Part shown: positions 43,721-55,051 of the stretch, in pieces
Position numbering within the stretch: position 1 is the stretch's first letter
How the letters are laid out: each line of letters starts with the position of its first letter
NCBI RefSeq assembly: GCF_000321225.1
Contig: NW_004451869.1
Coordinates: 124,001-188,000, forward strand
Length of the DNA: 64,000 nucleotides
Origin: Odobenus rosmarus divergens
Taxonomy: Eukaryota > Chordata > Mammalia > Carnivora > Odobenidae
Direction: 5' to 3'
The notes under the pieces: model-generated
Told to the model about the DNA's origin: nothing
What the model saw: only the letters and a program-made list of their open reading frames with translations
The model's database searches: none
Position numbers and translations under genes: made by a program

Positions 43721-44579
43721 ATGTTACTGCCACACGGGATCAGGACGCTCAAATCAGCACCTGGGGTAGGAGTGTGAATAGAGGAGGAGGGAGGAGAGGG
43801 TTGGGCAAGGCTCGGGAGCTATGCCGGGAACACACGGGAGCATCTACTATGCAAGACACCACCGTGGACCCTCCACTCCGCCCCTCAGGGGATCACAGGT
43901 TCCTCGGCCTTTGAAGGGGGAGCATCTCCCTGGTGTGATTCCGTGAATCTTCCCCTACAGCACGACCCCTCCACCTAAGTCAACCATGTCGCCAGAGACC
44001 AGTTCGAACCCCGACGCTGGAAGAAAATCTGCTGCTCGGAGAAGAAAAGAGCAACAGGGAATAACTGAGCATATTGAGGGAGCCAGAGTGAGAAGAGGAG
44101 AAGGAGTCAGTGAGGACGTTGTGAAAGTAAAACCAAAGCATAACAAACTCTAGCAACCGTTCTTCCAGAACATGTCAGAATCGACTGCTTAAATCCCAGA
44201 TTTCCAGGAAACGACATTTGTCAACCCTCCGTGAGGTCTGCATTACCTGGGGAGGAAGATGAAGAGCTCTCCGCTTGGTTTTGTTTGGCTTTGGTTTTTT
44301 TCTTACCGGAGCCGAAGTGACAATTGAGTTGAGTTACTAAAGGATGCTTTATCTTTACGAGAATCCCAACTTGGAGATAAGAGTCCTGTCCACAGGTTTT
44401 TGTCTGACTAAAAATGGGGGCTATCCTCAAAGTGAAGTGAAATGAGTGGAAATCTGGGAGGACCTTGGCCAAACATCCAGTCCAGGGCAGGAAAAGCCAG
44501 CAGGAAGAGCCGCAGGCTTTGCCTCATTCCCTGACCACGCAGAAGCAGGTGCAGAATGAGTTAGGACAGGCCTCAAGCT
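43721..44579. other. single-copy DNA, possible regulatory island
   Basis: 44190-44460 is repeat-free with TTTGGCTTTGGTTTTTTTC, GTGACAATTGAGTTGAG and TTTATCTTTACGAG words that could be a non-coding conserved block. No gene. Confidence 0.35.
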
Positions 44580-45150
44580 GGTCCAGAAGGTGTGGCAGAT
44601 TGCATCTCCCAAAGATGGCCACAGCGATGTCTTCCATCCCATATACCCTTCCTCAATGTGGCCTTGCCACTCCGCCACCAGGAGGTGGGGTCCAGGTCCC
44701 CTCCCTTGAATCTCGGCAGGCTCGCGACTGCTTCTACCAAGAGAGTATGGTGGAAGTGATGAAGTCTCTAAGGCCTCATCCAGAGAGAGTTGTACAGCTG
44801 CCCCCTCGCTTTCTTGGATTGCTCACCCTGGAGGAAGCCAGCTACTAGGGCAGAAGTCAACCTCCCAGAGACCAGCACACCGGAGACCCCACAGCCAATC
44901 AGCATCAACTGCCAGCCAAGTGAGTGCGCCATCTTGGAAGGCCAGCCCGGTCGTGCCTTCCGATGACTACGTTCCTAGCCCACAGCAACCCCAGCCAAGG
45001 GAGCGACCCCAAGTGGGAAGCTACCTTCCCAAACCCTTTCCCAATCGCTGCCCTACAAAATAGGGAGCAAACTAAAAGAGGTACTTTAAGGTGTTTTGTG
45101 TGGGGGTAATTTGTGATGCAGCAGTAATAACCCAAACCAGAAGGAGAGGA
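44580..45150 (+). mobile_element. MLT1-like LTR remnant
   Basis: GATTGCATCTCCCAAAGATG, CTTGGATTGCTCACCCTGG, GGAAGCCAGCTACTAGGG, GAGTGCGCCATCTTGGAAG and, at the end, TAATTTGTGATGCAGCAGTAA give an ordered sense LTR-like repeat. Confidence 0.55.
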
Positions 45151-46720
45151 AGGGAAAGCGGAGTTGAAGTGAGGGGACATGGGAGGGAATGTTGGCCACG
45201 GTGGCTCAGAGGACACTGAAGGAGAAGGATAAGCAGTTGGAGTTAAAGAAGATGAAGATGATGAGGGTGCGGAAGAGCAAGAGGAAGACAGATGGATAAA
45301 GCATTGATTGAGTCCAACCTTCCTTTTCTGATTGGTTTTGCTAATTCTCTCCTGGCTCTGGCAGCAAGGGGATGGTCTGTTCTTTTCTCCTGGAGTCTCT
45401 CTTCTGACCTCATTACACCTTGATATACAACTTATTTGGGATGGAGGTGGGGGGTGTTTTCTGTCCCAAGTTCCTTTCTACCCCTTCCTTTCTCAACAGA
45501 CCCTTACACAACGCACACACCATTGTGCTCCTGGGTAAAAGACAACCATCCCTCCCCTGTTGGCCACTGGAGGCTGCCAGGAATCTGTGGGGAGGCAGGG
45601 AGCATCCCAGCTATCTTCCTTCTTTCCCTGCATCTACAACCACGTGAATATGGACAGCAAGCAAACACCAACACGTATATGTCTACTCTCTGTGTAAAAC
45701 GAACACTGAAAGCAAAACAACGGCAAAAGGCAGGATTCAAGAAGGTCAGCAAAGGGTGGGGTTGAGATGTCTGGAAGGGTGAAGTGGGCATTTTGACAAT
45801 ATTGCTTCCCCTTGGGTGGTGTTTAATGGATGCTCTTGCCGTGTGAACTGTCACTTTAAAAATAAATTTCTCTCTCAATAATGACTGGAGCCTGGCCACT
45901 TGACAGAGAATCAGCAGAACATAAAGGAGCTTACTTGGAAATGACATTCTGTATTGTAATTTTCCTTCTGTTTTATTTTTAAATTTTCTTTTTATGACAT
46001 GTCGTTAAAATATGCCAGCCAAGAAAAAGAGGGGATGGGGAGAACTTGATGGTGCAAGATGGGTGGTGTGGCGACCATTATTTAAGCTGGGTGATGGGTC
46101 CACGGGGTTCACTGTACTACTCGCTCTCCTTTTTGCAGATGGCTTCAAATGTTTCCGTTATGAAAAGTTCATTGTTTTTCTTTTTGTCTCACCGGAAAGG
46201 AAAAAAGATGTTCCGTTTTAAATGTCAAAATGCGCAAGACATCTTGTGAGAATGAAAGCATATGTGTACGCAAAGACTTTATTGTTCTCTGTCTCGGAAC
46301 ATATACTTCGGACCTTCCCGGTTGGATTCACTTAATAAATCTACATCGACATATAATATCTCCCAATCTAGCACAATTCTGCCCTGTGCACGTTGGAGGG
46401 CCATATGGTTCTATCTAAGTGCAATGTCACTCACCAGCCATGATGTCATCAACGCAACCCTGGGGCCACCGCATTGCTCAACATTTAGTTCTTGATCTTT
46501 ATCTTTCATTTTTATCTCAATTTCATTACTTAAAAAATGAGCCACCACATCCACAGAGTTGCTGAAATCGGCCACCAGCAGATGGATCTTAGGGGTTCTA
46601 ATGCCCAGAGATAATCAAGGTGTTTGCTGGCATGCTTTCCTCAATAAAATGTGTCCAAGGAGATGAAAAAGCTCTCAAGAGCAAGAAGTCAGTGCTGGTG
46701 GAAAGAATTTGGATAAAGGG
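45151..46720. other. single-copy DNA, no gene recognised
   Basis: 45230-45290 is GA-rich (GAAGATGAAGATGATGAGG). 45800-46600 is repeat-free, AT-balanced and could include conserved non-coding sequence (for example CTAAGTGCAATGTCACTCACC, GCCATGATGTCATCAACG with a CRE-like TGATGTCA). The minus-strand frame 45504-45947 has no domain. Confidence 0.4.
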
Positions 46721-46756
46721 TGCTTTTTTTTTTTCTTTCTTTCTTTCTTTCTTTAG
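46721..46756 (+). repeat. poly-T and (TTTC)n tract
   Basis: A T-run is followed by about five TTTC units. It may be the reversed tail of an old retroposon whose body is no longer visible. Confidence 0.85.
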
Positions 46757-46947
46757 GTGCCAGCTACTAAGCACAAAGTAAAGCGAAATGGAACTCATCC
46801 CAGTGACCTGGTTGAGGTGACGCCCCCTGCTTGGTCTGCCACAGACGCTACCAAGTGGGTAAGCTTTGCAGCCTATAAAATTGAGTAGCTGGAGTTCAAG
46901 GCCACTTATATTAGAGATGTGCATTAACAGTGGTAGGCTAAAGACTG
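46757..46947. other. unassigned DNA
   Basis: No gene or clear repeat. Confidence 0.4.
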
Positions 46948-47325
46948 TTATGGGCTGGGTTTATTTTCCCAAAATTTATATGTTGATGTCCTAATCCCCA
47001 ATAGCTCAGAAAGTGGCTATATTTGGAGAAAGGGTTTTAAGGGGTAATTAAGTTAAAAGGAGGTCCTTAGTGCCCTAACTCAATATGACTCGTGTCCTAA
47101 TAAGGATATGGGATTAAAACACACATGCGCAGAAACGAGAGCACGTGGGCACACAAGAAGACAGCCGTCTACACACAAGGAGAGAAGCCTCAGAAGAAAC
47201 CAACCCTGCTGATACCTTGATCTTGAACTTGGAGCCTCCAGAACTGAGAAAATGCATTTCTGGTGTTCGAGGCCACTGGCCCGTGGCTTTGTTATGGCAG
47301 CCCAAGCAAATGAATACAGAGGCAA
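46948..47325 (+). mobile_element. MLT1-type MaLR LTR
   Basis: CCAAAATTTATATGTTGATG, TCCTAATCCCCAATAGCTC, GTCCTAATAAGGATATGG, GCACACAAGAAGACAGCCG, GATACCTTGATCTTGAACTTG, GAGCCTCCAGAACTGAGAAA and GGCTTTGTTATGGCAGCCC form a nearly complete MLT1-type LTR in sense. A solitary LTR, with no internal region. Confidence 0.7.
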
Positions 47326-48034
47326 AGCCTCTTGATGTATAAAACTTAATAAATATGGGTTGTATCAAATGTTTCCACAGTATTTTGAAATTGAAAATAT
47401 TTTCTCTAGTAATCTGTCCATGTAACAGATTAATGTGGATTAACTTCTTGAACCCTATTTGCCAGGATAAACCTCATATGTTAACAGTGAATTATTTTCA
47501 ATATATTGCTAAGTTCTATTTGCTGATAGTTAGGAATTTTGCATCTTCATGTATGTGTGAAATTGGTATGTATTTTTCTTTCTGATACCTTATCGAGTTT
47601 TGCTGTGTAAATTACTGTGACTTCATATAATTAACTGGGGTCCTGTTCATCATATTCTTGGCTTTGGAAGAACTTCAGTAACTGTAGTTATGTGTTACTT
47701 AAGTCTTAAAGCTTATTCATGAAGCAAAACAGAAACAAAAATCTTAATAAACAGGACCAGTCCATCAAGAGGCAAAATACTGTAATAAAACCTTCTCACG
47801 CAGACAGCATGGGACTTCTCTACATGGGTCAAGAATTTTGGAAATTAAATAATATATATAATTAATTAATTAATTTTTAAAAAGAATTTCAGAAATACTG
47901 GGAAATTTTGAAAATCAAGGAAAGGGCTCATTTTTCAATTCAAGCTTAAAATAAAAAAGACAGCAGATGCAGCCTTCCTTTAGCACTTGATGGCGCTCTG
48001 GGGTTGTCCCACATCCCTTATCACGGTCTGGATG
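47326..48034. other. AT-rich single-copy DNA, no gene recognised
   Basis: It contains a short (TTAA)n-type run at 47858-47876. Open frames are short. Confidence 0.45.
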
Positions 48035-48175
48035 ACCTTATTTATTTATTTAAACGTTTCTGTCTCCATGACAGCGAGGATCTTGCCTGTCTTATCCACT
48101 GTTGAAGCCCTAGTGCCTAAAAAGGCAGCAAGTTGGCTCGCAATAAATATTTGTTTAATGAACGAACCAGGCCGG
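48035..48175 (+). mobile_element. L2/MIR-type 3' end
   Basis: GTCTCCATGACAGCGAGGATC, TTGCCTGTCTTATCCACTG and CGCAATAAATATTTGTTTAA, ending in TGAACGAACC, give the L2 or MIR terminal pattern in sense. Confidence 0.55.
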
Positions 48176-49335
48176 GGTTAACTCTCTAAGATGATACTGT
48201 TCCCTTTGGTGGCTGCTAGCCCCATGCAGCTGTTCACATTTAGACTGATTGAAATTAAGTTTGCTTTTTTTTAAACTGGCCATACAATTCAAGTGCTCAG
48301 AGGGCCTGGGCCACATGTGGATGGGTGGCCAGCATATTGGACACGACAGCCACAGAACCTTTCCCTTACTGCAGAAAGTTCTACTGGGCAACACTGCTGT
48401 CAAGGATCCAAATGTGTGTGTGGAGGTGGGGGGGCGTCTAGGCTGGAGAATCTCTCAGAGTTAGGGAGGAGGCAGGGAGATGGGGGGCCCCATTATTAAC
48501 ACCAGGAATGATCACCTCCACGTCTCCCTGAGCACCTGCTGGATGCTGGGGCTGGCTTAGATATGTTAGTAATGCTGTCCTTTCTGACGATGGTGCAGGG
48601 CAGGTAATATCACTACTGTTCACGATACGCTATTCATGATACGGTAGAACAGGCAAGTGACCGCAGGAAAAAAATTCTGGCTCAGGGGCTGGTGGGAGTG
48701 GGAGAGGCACATCAGGGGCCCAGCCAAGTTGCCAGATCTCAGGGAGGATCAACAGCTCCATTGGGGAACTAGAGCAGGAGATGGGAAACCAAGGCCGGAG
48801 CTGCACTCTGTAGTTGCGGGAACTTCACAAGGGAAGAGGACCACACGTAAGTGGGCCCACGGATGCCCAGGGCTCTGCCACCCACTGGGACCAGGCCTGA
48901 GGCCACGAGACCAAGGCCAGCCTCAATATCCGAGGAGCAGAAGCTGCTGATCCCTGCTCTGCCCAGGCCCAGAGCCCTGACCCCACAGGATGCACACTCG
49001 TGACCCCGGCTGCAAAGGGCTAAGGAACACTAGAAAGAGCAGAATGGCCAAAATGCAGGGCACCCTTGAGACCCCAGGGTAGCGATTGCTGGACCGTTCC
49101 CGGACCTGCTGCCAGGCTTCACGGTTGGTTTGCACAGTCCTGGAGCAGATGGCCTTCTGGAAACAGAGCAGGGAGGGCACCTGGGCTCCAGGGGCCTCAG
49201 TGCCCCGAAGTGGAGGGCCTCCATCTGACGGTGGAGCCACCCTGCCCCGATGGGAAGCCCCAGGGGCATCCGCAGTCTGTTGCCAGACTTGCAAGACAGA
49301 CAAAGCTCTGACTCCCAGCACCGCTCCCTTCCAGT

Positions 49336-49357
49336 GGGGCGGGGGGCCGGGGGGGCG
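49336..49357 (+). other. plus-strand G-quadruplex motif beside GGCGCGCC
   Basis: G-runs of 4, 6 and 7 separated by C or CC; the longer runs can supply the fourth G-tract. The tract ends in a CpG-dense GGCGCGCC word. Confidence 0.55.
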
Positions 49358-49611
49358 CGCCATGCTGCCCTCAGAGTGGCCCCCCGGGACCGACCCTCTC
49401 CTCTTCTCTGGGGCCCCGGGAAGCCAGGCAGAGAGGCAGAGGCCCTTTATGTGCCAGACAGGACTGCTGTCAAGGGACTGCAAATCTGCTTGAGGTGTCA
49501 CAGGTCTGTTTTTAGAACAAGAATGTCACATCAGCAGGAACCAGTGGACAGAGATGGTTGGGGGGAGGAGCAGTGGCAAAGCGAAGGAGATGAGCATCTG
49601 TCTTAGAGCCA

Positions 49612-49649
49612 CCCCCCCAACCCCCACCCCCTCACCCCCCTCCCCACCC
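49612..49649 (-). other. minus-strand G-quadruplex motif
   Basis: Six C-runs of 3 to 7 bases, separated by one to three bases, give six consecutive G-tracts on the minus strand. Confidence 0.7.
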
Positions 49650-50962
49650 AAATCTAGGGCACATTTGCACAGCACAGAGGGCCACCCTGTGCATGGGTTA
49701 AGTCGCAGTGTGCTCACTACAAAGAGACAGGCGGGTGGCATTGTCCCTGCTCAGCAGGTGGTGAAAGAGGATCTGCAGCTTCGGGGGCTGGGCTGAGAGG
49801 GTCCCCCAGGTTCCCTACTCCAGGGCCCGGACACAGCATCTGCAGCACTTTGCCGAGCAGTTTCTCTCGTCTCTGACTCTGTTCTGCCCCGCAGGACAGG
49901 GACAAGTGCCCAGAGGTGACCCTTCACCGGCGACGGATGGGAGTTGGTACTGAAACCCGTCAGCAGCCTCACCTCGCAGGAAGGCCAGCTCTGAGAGAGG
50001 CCCCTGCGGGATTCGGCTCAGCGGCCACCATGGCAACTTGCTTGCTAATGTCCCTTTTGTTGGCTGCCTTCCTGTCCCTGTCTCCTTTCCCCTACCTGGG
50101 CTTCCGCGATGCCTTGTATTTGAATCCTTGTCTCAGGGCCTGCTTCCGAGGTCACTCAAACCAAGCAGAGAAAAAGAGGAGAAGGTTGGCCACTGGGGGC
50201 CTCTGGGGCTCACTGGGGACCTGGATGGAGGTGGTCCAGGAGTGGGGGAGCCTGGCTCAAGCAGGCTGGCCATCGGGGTGTGTGGCCCAGCGACAGAGTC
50301 TCCAGGGAGGGAGGCTGCCCAAATTGGTGTTGGCACAGGATTCTATTCTGGGTCGCCTGTCCAGATGACAGCAGGACCTGGAGACAAGGAATCAGGGCAC
50401 AGACCGGGGAATGGAAACTGGCCAGCCCTGAGCATCTGGGTCAAAGCTTGAGGACCTCAGCGGGTAGCCACAGTGTTCCTCCCAGCTGAGGCAGATGCCT
50501 GGAAGGGTCGACTCAACACACCCTGTGGGTCAGAGGCAGGATTCTTGGTCTTGGGGGGCCACAGGACAGCTGACCCACTCGAGACTCCATCCCCAGGAGT
50601 CAGTGTGCATTGGTTCAGGCAAAGGGCAGGTGAGTTCTGGGCAGAAAGGTCTCATCTAGACAAGGATAAGCAAGACAAAGGCTTGCACCCAAACCTCTCT
50701 GCCCTCCTCACTGCCAGTAGCCTACTGCCATGCGATCCATCACATCTGGCTCGGGCCCTAAATATGTCTCCCTTCGTCTTCTCTTCCTTGTCTCTTTCCA
50801 TCCCCACTGCCACCTCTCTGGTCCCAGCCGCCACCTCTCTCTCACCCAGCCTGGGGTAGCCTCTGGGCTGGTGTCCTCTCTCCAGCCCTTGCCCTTCCCC
50901 TTGCCCTTCCTCTGCTCCACAGAGCCCCCAGAAGGAACTGCCAATGGATCAAGTCTTTTCTT

Positions 50963-51159
50963 TTTTTAAAGATTTTATTTATTTATTTGAGAGAGAGAGA
51001 GAATGAGAGAGAGAGAGAGCACGAGAGGAGGGAGGCTCAGAGGGAGAAGCAGACTCCCTGCTGAGCATGGAGCCTGATGTGGGACTCGATCCCAGGACTC
51101 CAGGATCATGACCTGAGCCGAAGGCAGTCGTTTAACCAACTGAGCCACCCAGGCGCCCA
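50963..51159 (-). mobile_element. Can-SINE with 16-bp target duplication
   Basis: Reversed tail TTTAAAGATTTTATTTATTT, reversed head CAACTGAGCCACCCAGGCGC. GATCAAGTCTTTTCTT flanks exactly at 50947-50962 and 51160-51175. Confidence 0.96.
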
Positions 51160-51169
51160 GATCAAGTCT

Positions 51170-51425
51170 TTTCTTGACCTAAAGCCTTTGGTAGCCTCCA
51201 ATTTCCAAGCCTCCTTTGCTCCTTGTGTCCTGCACCTTCTCACCCTGGGACCCTTAGAAGCCCTGGACGAGTCCCTGCTGGATCCCACATTCCCTTGTCC
51301 CTAAATGACATCCTGCCGCCCTTCAGATCTCAACACAGACATCACTTTCTGAGAGAAACCTTACACAAAGCTCCATTCAGAGAACCATTCTGTTACCGAA
51401 GGTGTCCTGACCACCATGAGGGCAC
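51170..51425 (+). mobile_element. L2 3' region
   Basis: CTTCAGATCTCAACACAGAC, ATCACTTTCTGAGAGAAACC and GAAGGTGTCCTGACCACCAT follow L2 order in sense. Confidence 0.55.
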
Positions 51426-51635
51426 CTAGAGCCAAAGGGAGCAATGCACAAAAGAGCAGTTAAGAGATCTGGAGAAGAGATGGAGGGGCTTCCACATTCC
51501 TCTAAGAGAAGTCGCAGAGAAAGAAAAGGAGGAAACAACAGAGAAGCAATATATAATGGGACAATCGATGAGAATTTTCAAGAGCTAAAGATAGATTGTG
51601 ATTTGGGACCTCAAATCAAAAAGGCACTCCAAGAA

Positions 51636-51834
51636 GGGCGCCTGGGTGGCTCAGGTGGTTAAGCGACTGCCTTCGGCTCAGGTCATGATCCTGGAGTCCC
51701 GGGATCGAGTCCCACATCGGGCTCCCTGCTCAGCAGGGAGTCTGCTTCTCCCTCTGACCCTCCCCCCTCTCATGCTCTCTCTCTCTCTCTCATTCTCTCT
51801 CTCAAATAAATAAATAAATAAAATCTTAAAAAAA
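51636..51834 (+). mobile_element. Can-SINE, GACTGCC subfamily
   Basis: Head GGGCGCCTGGGTGGCTCAGG, body GCGACTGCCTTCGGCTCAGG and CATGATCCTGGAGTCCCGGG, then CTCTGACCCTCCCCCCTCTC. AAAAAGGCACTCCAAGAA and its one-mismatch copy flank at 51618-51635 and 51835-51852. With 54166-54361 it forms a second, shared subfamily. Confidence 0.96.
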
Positions 51835-51913
51835 AAAAAGGCATTCCAAGAAGAGACAACATAAATTAAGATAAATCTGTATGTGGCTCTATGTTAATTA
51901 AACCACAGAATAT

Positions 51914-52103
51914 GGGGGGGGTGGCTCAGTTGGTTAAGCGTCTGCCTTCGACTCAGGTCATGATCCCAGGGTCCTGGGATGGAGTCCGGCGTCGGGCTCC
52001 CTGCTCAGCGGGGAGTCTGCTTCTTCCTCTACCCTTCCCCCCTGACTGTGATCTCTCTCTCTCTTTCCTCTCTCTCTCAAATAAATAAAATCTTTTAAAA
52101 AAG
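51914..52103 (+). mobile_element. Can-SINE with head deletion
   Basis: It opens with a G-run directly into GTGGCTCAGTTGGTTAAGCG, lacking the CGCCTG part of the head. Body GGTCATGATCCCAGGGTCCT and tail are normal. Confidence 0.92.
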
Positions 52104-52530
52104 GGACTCACACATGTATATGTATGTTTGTGTGTATATGTGTGTGTGTGTGTGTTTAACACTGCACTCAACAAATTGGGAATACTCATGATTTTCACAT
52201 ACACATTCACACAAACACTAATCATGTATTACGTCATAGAGAGAGTTTTGACAAATTAAGAAAGGAAATATATAGCCTATGGACCACATCCTCCAACCAC
52301 AATTCAATTAAAATGGGACTCAAGAAAAAAATCAATTTTTTTAAACTTTGGAAATCTAAAAACTCATCCTAAATACCTCCTGAATAAAGAGGAAATTGTA
52401 CTTAAAATTACAAATGTTCAGTAACTCATGAAATTAGAGTAATACTTGTAAGATGCAAATAAAATTGTTGTCAGAAGTAAAGGCTTAGCCTTATAGTCAT
52501 ATGTTAAAAAATCAAGAAAGATTCAAAATA

Positions 52531-52640
52531 TGCTTTTTTAAGAAATTTTTCCTCTAATCTCTACCCCCAACATGGGGCTCAAACTCACAACCCCAAGATC
52601 AAGCATCACACGCTCCACCAACTGAGCCAGCCAGGGGCCC
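52531..52640 (-). mobile_element. short tRNA-Lys-like SINE with 17-bp duplication
   Basis: Reversed: CTAATCTCTACCCCCAACATG, GGGGCTCAAACTCACAACCC, CTCCACCAACTGAGCCAGCC. It lacks a CT tract and ends soon after the tRNA part. AAGAAAGATTCAAAATA (52514-52530) and its one-mismatch copy (52641-52657) flank it. Its closeness to tRNA-Lys marks an old subfamily. Confidence 0.92.
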
Positions 52641-53069
52641 AAGAAAGATCCAAAATAAATGATCAAATAAAGGAGCCAAGAAAAGGACACCAGCACAAAG
52701 CTAGAGAAAGTACAAAGACAGAAATAACAAAAATAGATCAGAAATAATGAGCTAGAAAATAAAGAGAAAGGAATTTGAAAAAGAAATTTACAGCAGAGAC
52801 TGCCCTTTCCCCCAATTCCTATTGTCTATTCCCTACAAAGTAGTAGATTCTTGAGGAAGTGCACGGACACCCCAACCTTCGTAGCTACATATGACCTATG
52901 GCCACGACACCTGCTCATCACCTCTGGGCCGCCCTTTCCATCTCACTCTCCTGGCTGACTGAAATGCAGGAGTGATGGCAGATCATACTGAGGAATGCAG
53001 AGCAACAAGATAGAAAGAGCTTGGGCCTCCAATGGCCTCCATAAAATGTAGAATTTCATGCAAAATCTT

Positions 53070-53440
53070 GTAGTCATTTGCAGGGGCTTCTGTAAAAAAA
53101 ATACCCAGACTGGACGCCTGGGTGTGAGAAATTAATTTCCTCACTGTTCTGGAGTCTGGAAGTCCAAAATCAAGGTGTTGGCAGGGTTGGTTTCTTTTGA
53201 GGCCTCTCTCCTTGGCTTATAGATGGCCGCCTTCTTGCTGTGTCTTGACGTGGTCTTTCCTCCAGGTGCACACATGTCTGGTGTCTCTATGTGTCCAGAT
53301 TTCCTCTTATAAGGACACCAGTCAGGTTGGATTAGGCCCCAACCATCATCAGGGTTTCATTTTAATTTAATTGCTTCTTTAAAGGCCCCATCTTCAAATA
53401 CACTCTGAGGTACTGGGAGTTAGAACTAGAATACATTATT
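53070..53440 (-). mobile_element. MLT1-like LTR remnant
   Basis: CCTCACTGTTCTGGAGTCTGG, GTTGGCAGGGTTGGTTTC, TCTTATAAGGACACCAGTCAG, GTTGGATTAGGCCCCAACC and CAAATACACTCTGAGGTACTG are in antisense LTR order. Confidence 0.6.
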
Positions 53441-54165
53441 TTTAATTCCATTTATCACAGCAAGAAATAAAAAAAGAAATTAAAAACTACCAGACACCTA
53501 AAATAAACCCAGCAAAAGTTGTGCAAGACTTTCACAGTGCAAATTACAAAACATTATTGAAAGACTCAAAAGAATATCTGAGCGAATAAAGAAATATATA
53601 CCACATTCATGGATGGGAAGAGTCAATATCATAAAGGTGCAAATTCTACCCAAATTTATCTATAAATTAAATAGAATTTCAAAAAAAAAATCCAAAAGTC
53701 TTTTCTGGGAACTTGCCAAGATGCTTCTAAAATATATAGAGAAGAATAAAGGGCCAGAGTTATTAGATAGAAAGATTTGTTATATAATTAAGGTGGTATA
53801 TAGGTGCAAAGACAGACAAGGAGACCAATCAAATTGAATGGAGAGCACAAAAGCATGTATAAATCAGTGGGGGAAGGGTGGACTCTTCAGTAAATGGTAT
53901 AGAGTTACACACATGGAAAAATTAAAATTATATCTCTATTTTACATCATACAAAAAGATCAATTCCAGGGAAAGTAAAGATTTAGATGTGAAAAGTAAAA
54001 CTTTTCAAAGTTTACAGGAAAATATCCTTTGTGACCTTGAGGTAGAGAAGGATTTCTTAGGATCCAAAAAGCATGAACCATAAAGAAAAAAAGACTAAAA
54101 AATTCGATCGTGTTAAAATTACAAATTTCAATCAATAAAAGATACTATTAAGATTGTTAAAAGAT

Positions 54166-54361
54166 GGGCGCCTGGGTGGCCCACTTGGTTAAGTGACTGC
54201 CTTCAGCTCAGGTTGTGATCCTGGAGTCCCAGGATCGAGTCCCACATCAGGCTCCCCGCTCAGTGGGGAGTCTGCTTCTCCCTCTGACCCTCTTCCCTCT
54301 CATGCTCTCTCTCACTCTCTCTCTCTCAAATAAATAAATAAAATCTTAAAAAAAAAAAAAA
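54166..54361 (+). mobile_element. Can-SINE, GACTGCC subfamily
   Basis: Head GGGCGCCTGGGTGGCCCACT, body GTGACTGCCTTCAGCTCAGG and GTGATCCTGGAGTCCCAGG, then CTCTGACCCTCTTCCCTC. AAGATTGTTAA repeats at 54150-54160 and 54362-54372. Confidence 0.95.
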
Positions 54362-55051
54362 AAGATTGTTAAGAGACAATCCATAGCCTGAGAAGATATT
54401 TGCTACCCATACAAGGGATTATAATCCAGAAGAAGATGGGGAAAAAATCTTCATACAAATCAAGAAGAAAAAGACAACAATAAAACAGTAGAAAGGGAAA
54501 AAAGAAACAAAGAATATGAAGAGGCAAGCAACCAAAGAAAAAACCCAAATAACCAACAAACACATTAATCCATCTCACTAATAATCACGTGAGAAATTGC
54601 AGAATAAAACAACAATGAGATACCATTTTACATTCATCAGCTAAGCCAAAGTTAAAGTCTGATAACACAGTTATTGATGGAGATGTAGAAAAATGAAACT
54701 CATACACACCGGTAGTAAAGTGTCAATTGGTATTAGCTCTTGGAAACCAAAGTGAAGATGTTCATAGACTTTCCCCCACCTGTTCTATTTACTGTCCTAA
54801 GTAAATATCCTAGAGAGAAATCTCAGCACCTACCCGACCTCCAGAATACATTTATAAGAATGTTTATTGCAACATTGTTTAAAACAGAAGAAAAAGGCAG
54901 ACACAAAGTAATGTTTACCAAAGGAGACTACATAAACAAATCAAGGTAGAATGTATAATGGAATATGATATAGCAGTTAAAATGAATGAACGAGAGCTTC
55001 AGGTATCATTATATACATCATGTCGATTTGCATAAATCTCAAAAATCGTTA

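Larger units (their letters stand above)
48176..50946. other. GC-rich single-copy DNA, no gene recognised
   Basis: This is the longest repeat-poor stretch in the window (about 2.8 kb). A minus-strand frame (48923-49501, 192 codons) and plus-strand frames (49916-50368, 50038-50451) are the longest here. None contains a motif I can name, and they overlap one another on both strands, as GC-rich chance frames do. The start GCCACCATGGCAACTTG at 50024-50040 is a good Kozak context, but I see no splice or family support. Confidence 0.4.
51426..53069 (+). mobile_element. L1/HAL1-like remnant with three SINEs
   Basis: GAATTTTCAAGAGCTAAAGA and CCTCAAATCAAAAAGGCACTC resemble an L1 or HAL1 ORF1 3' part. 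After 52103, CACAATTCAATTAAAATGGG, CAAACTTTGG-type AT-rich DNA and GAAATAATGAGCTAGAAAAT suggest continued LINE. Strongly diverged; 52800-53069 is weakest. Confidence 0.45.

Noticed and set aside
50024..50368. Kozak-like ATG followed by a hydrophobic stretch, resembling a signal peptide
   Set aside because: One good start context is expected by chance in a long GC-rich block; no family match, splice site pattern or conserved frame could be shown.
53110..53130. GACGCCTGGGTGTGAG looked like a SINE head
   Set aside because: No tRNA-like body, CT tract or tail follows; it is part of the LTR-like repeat.
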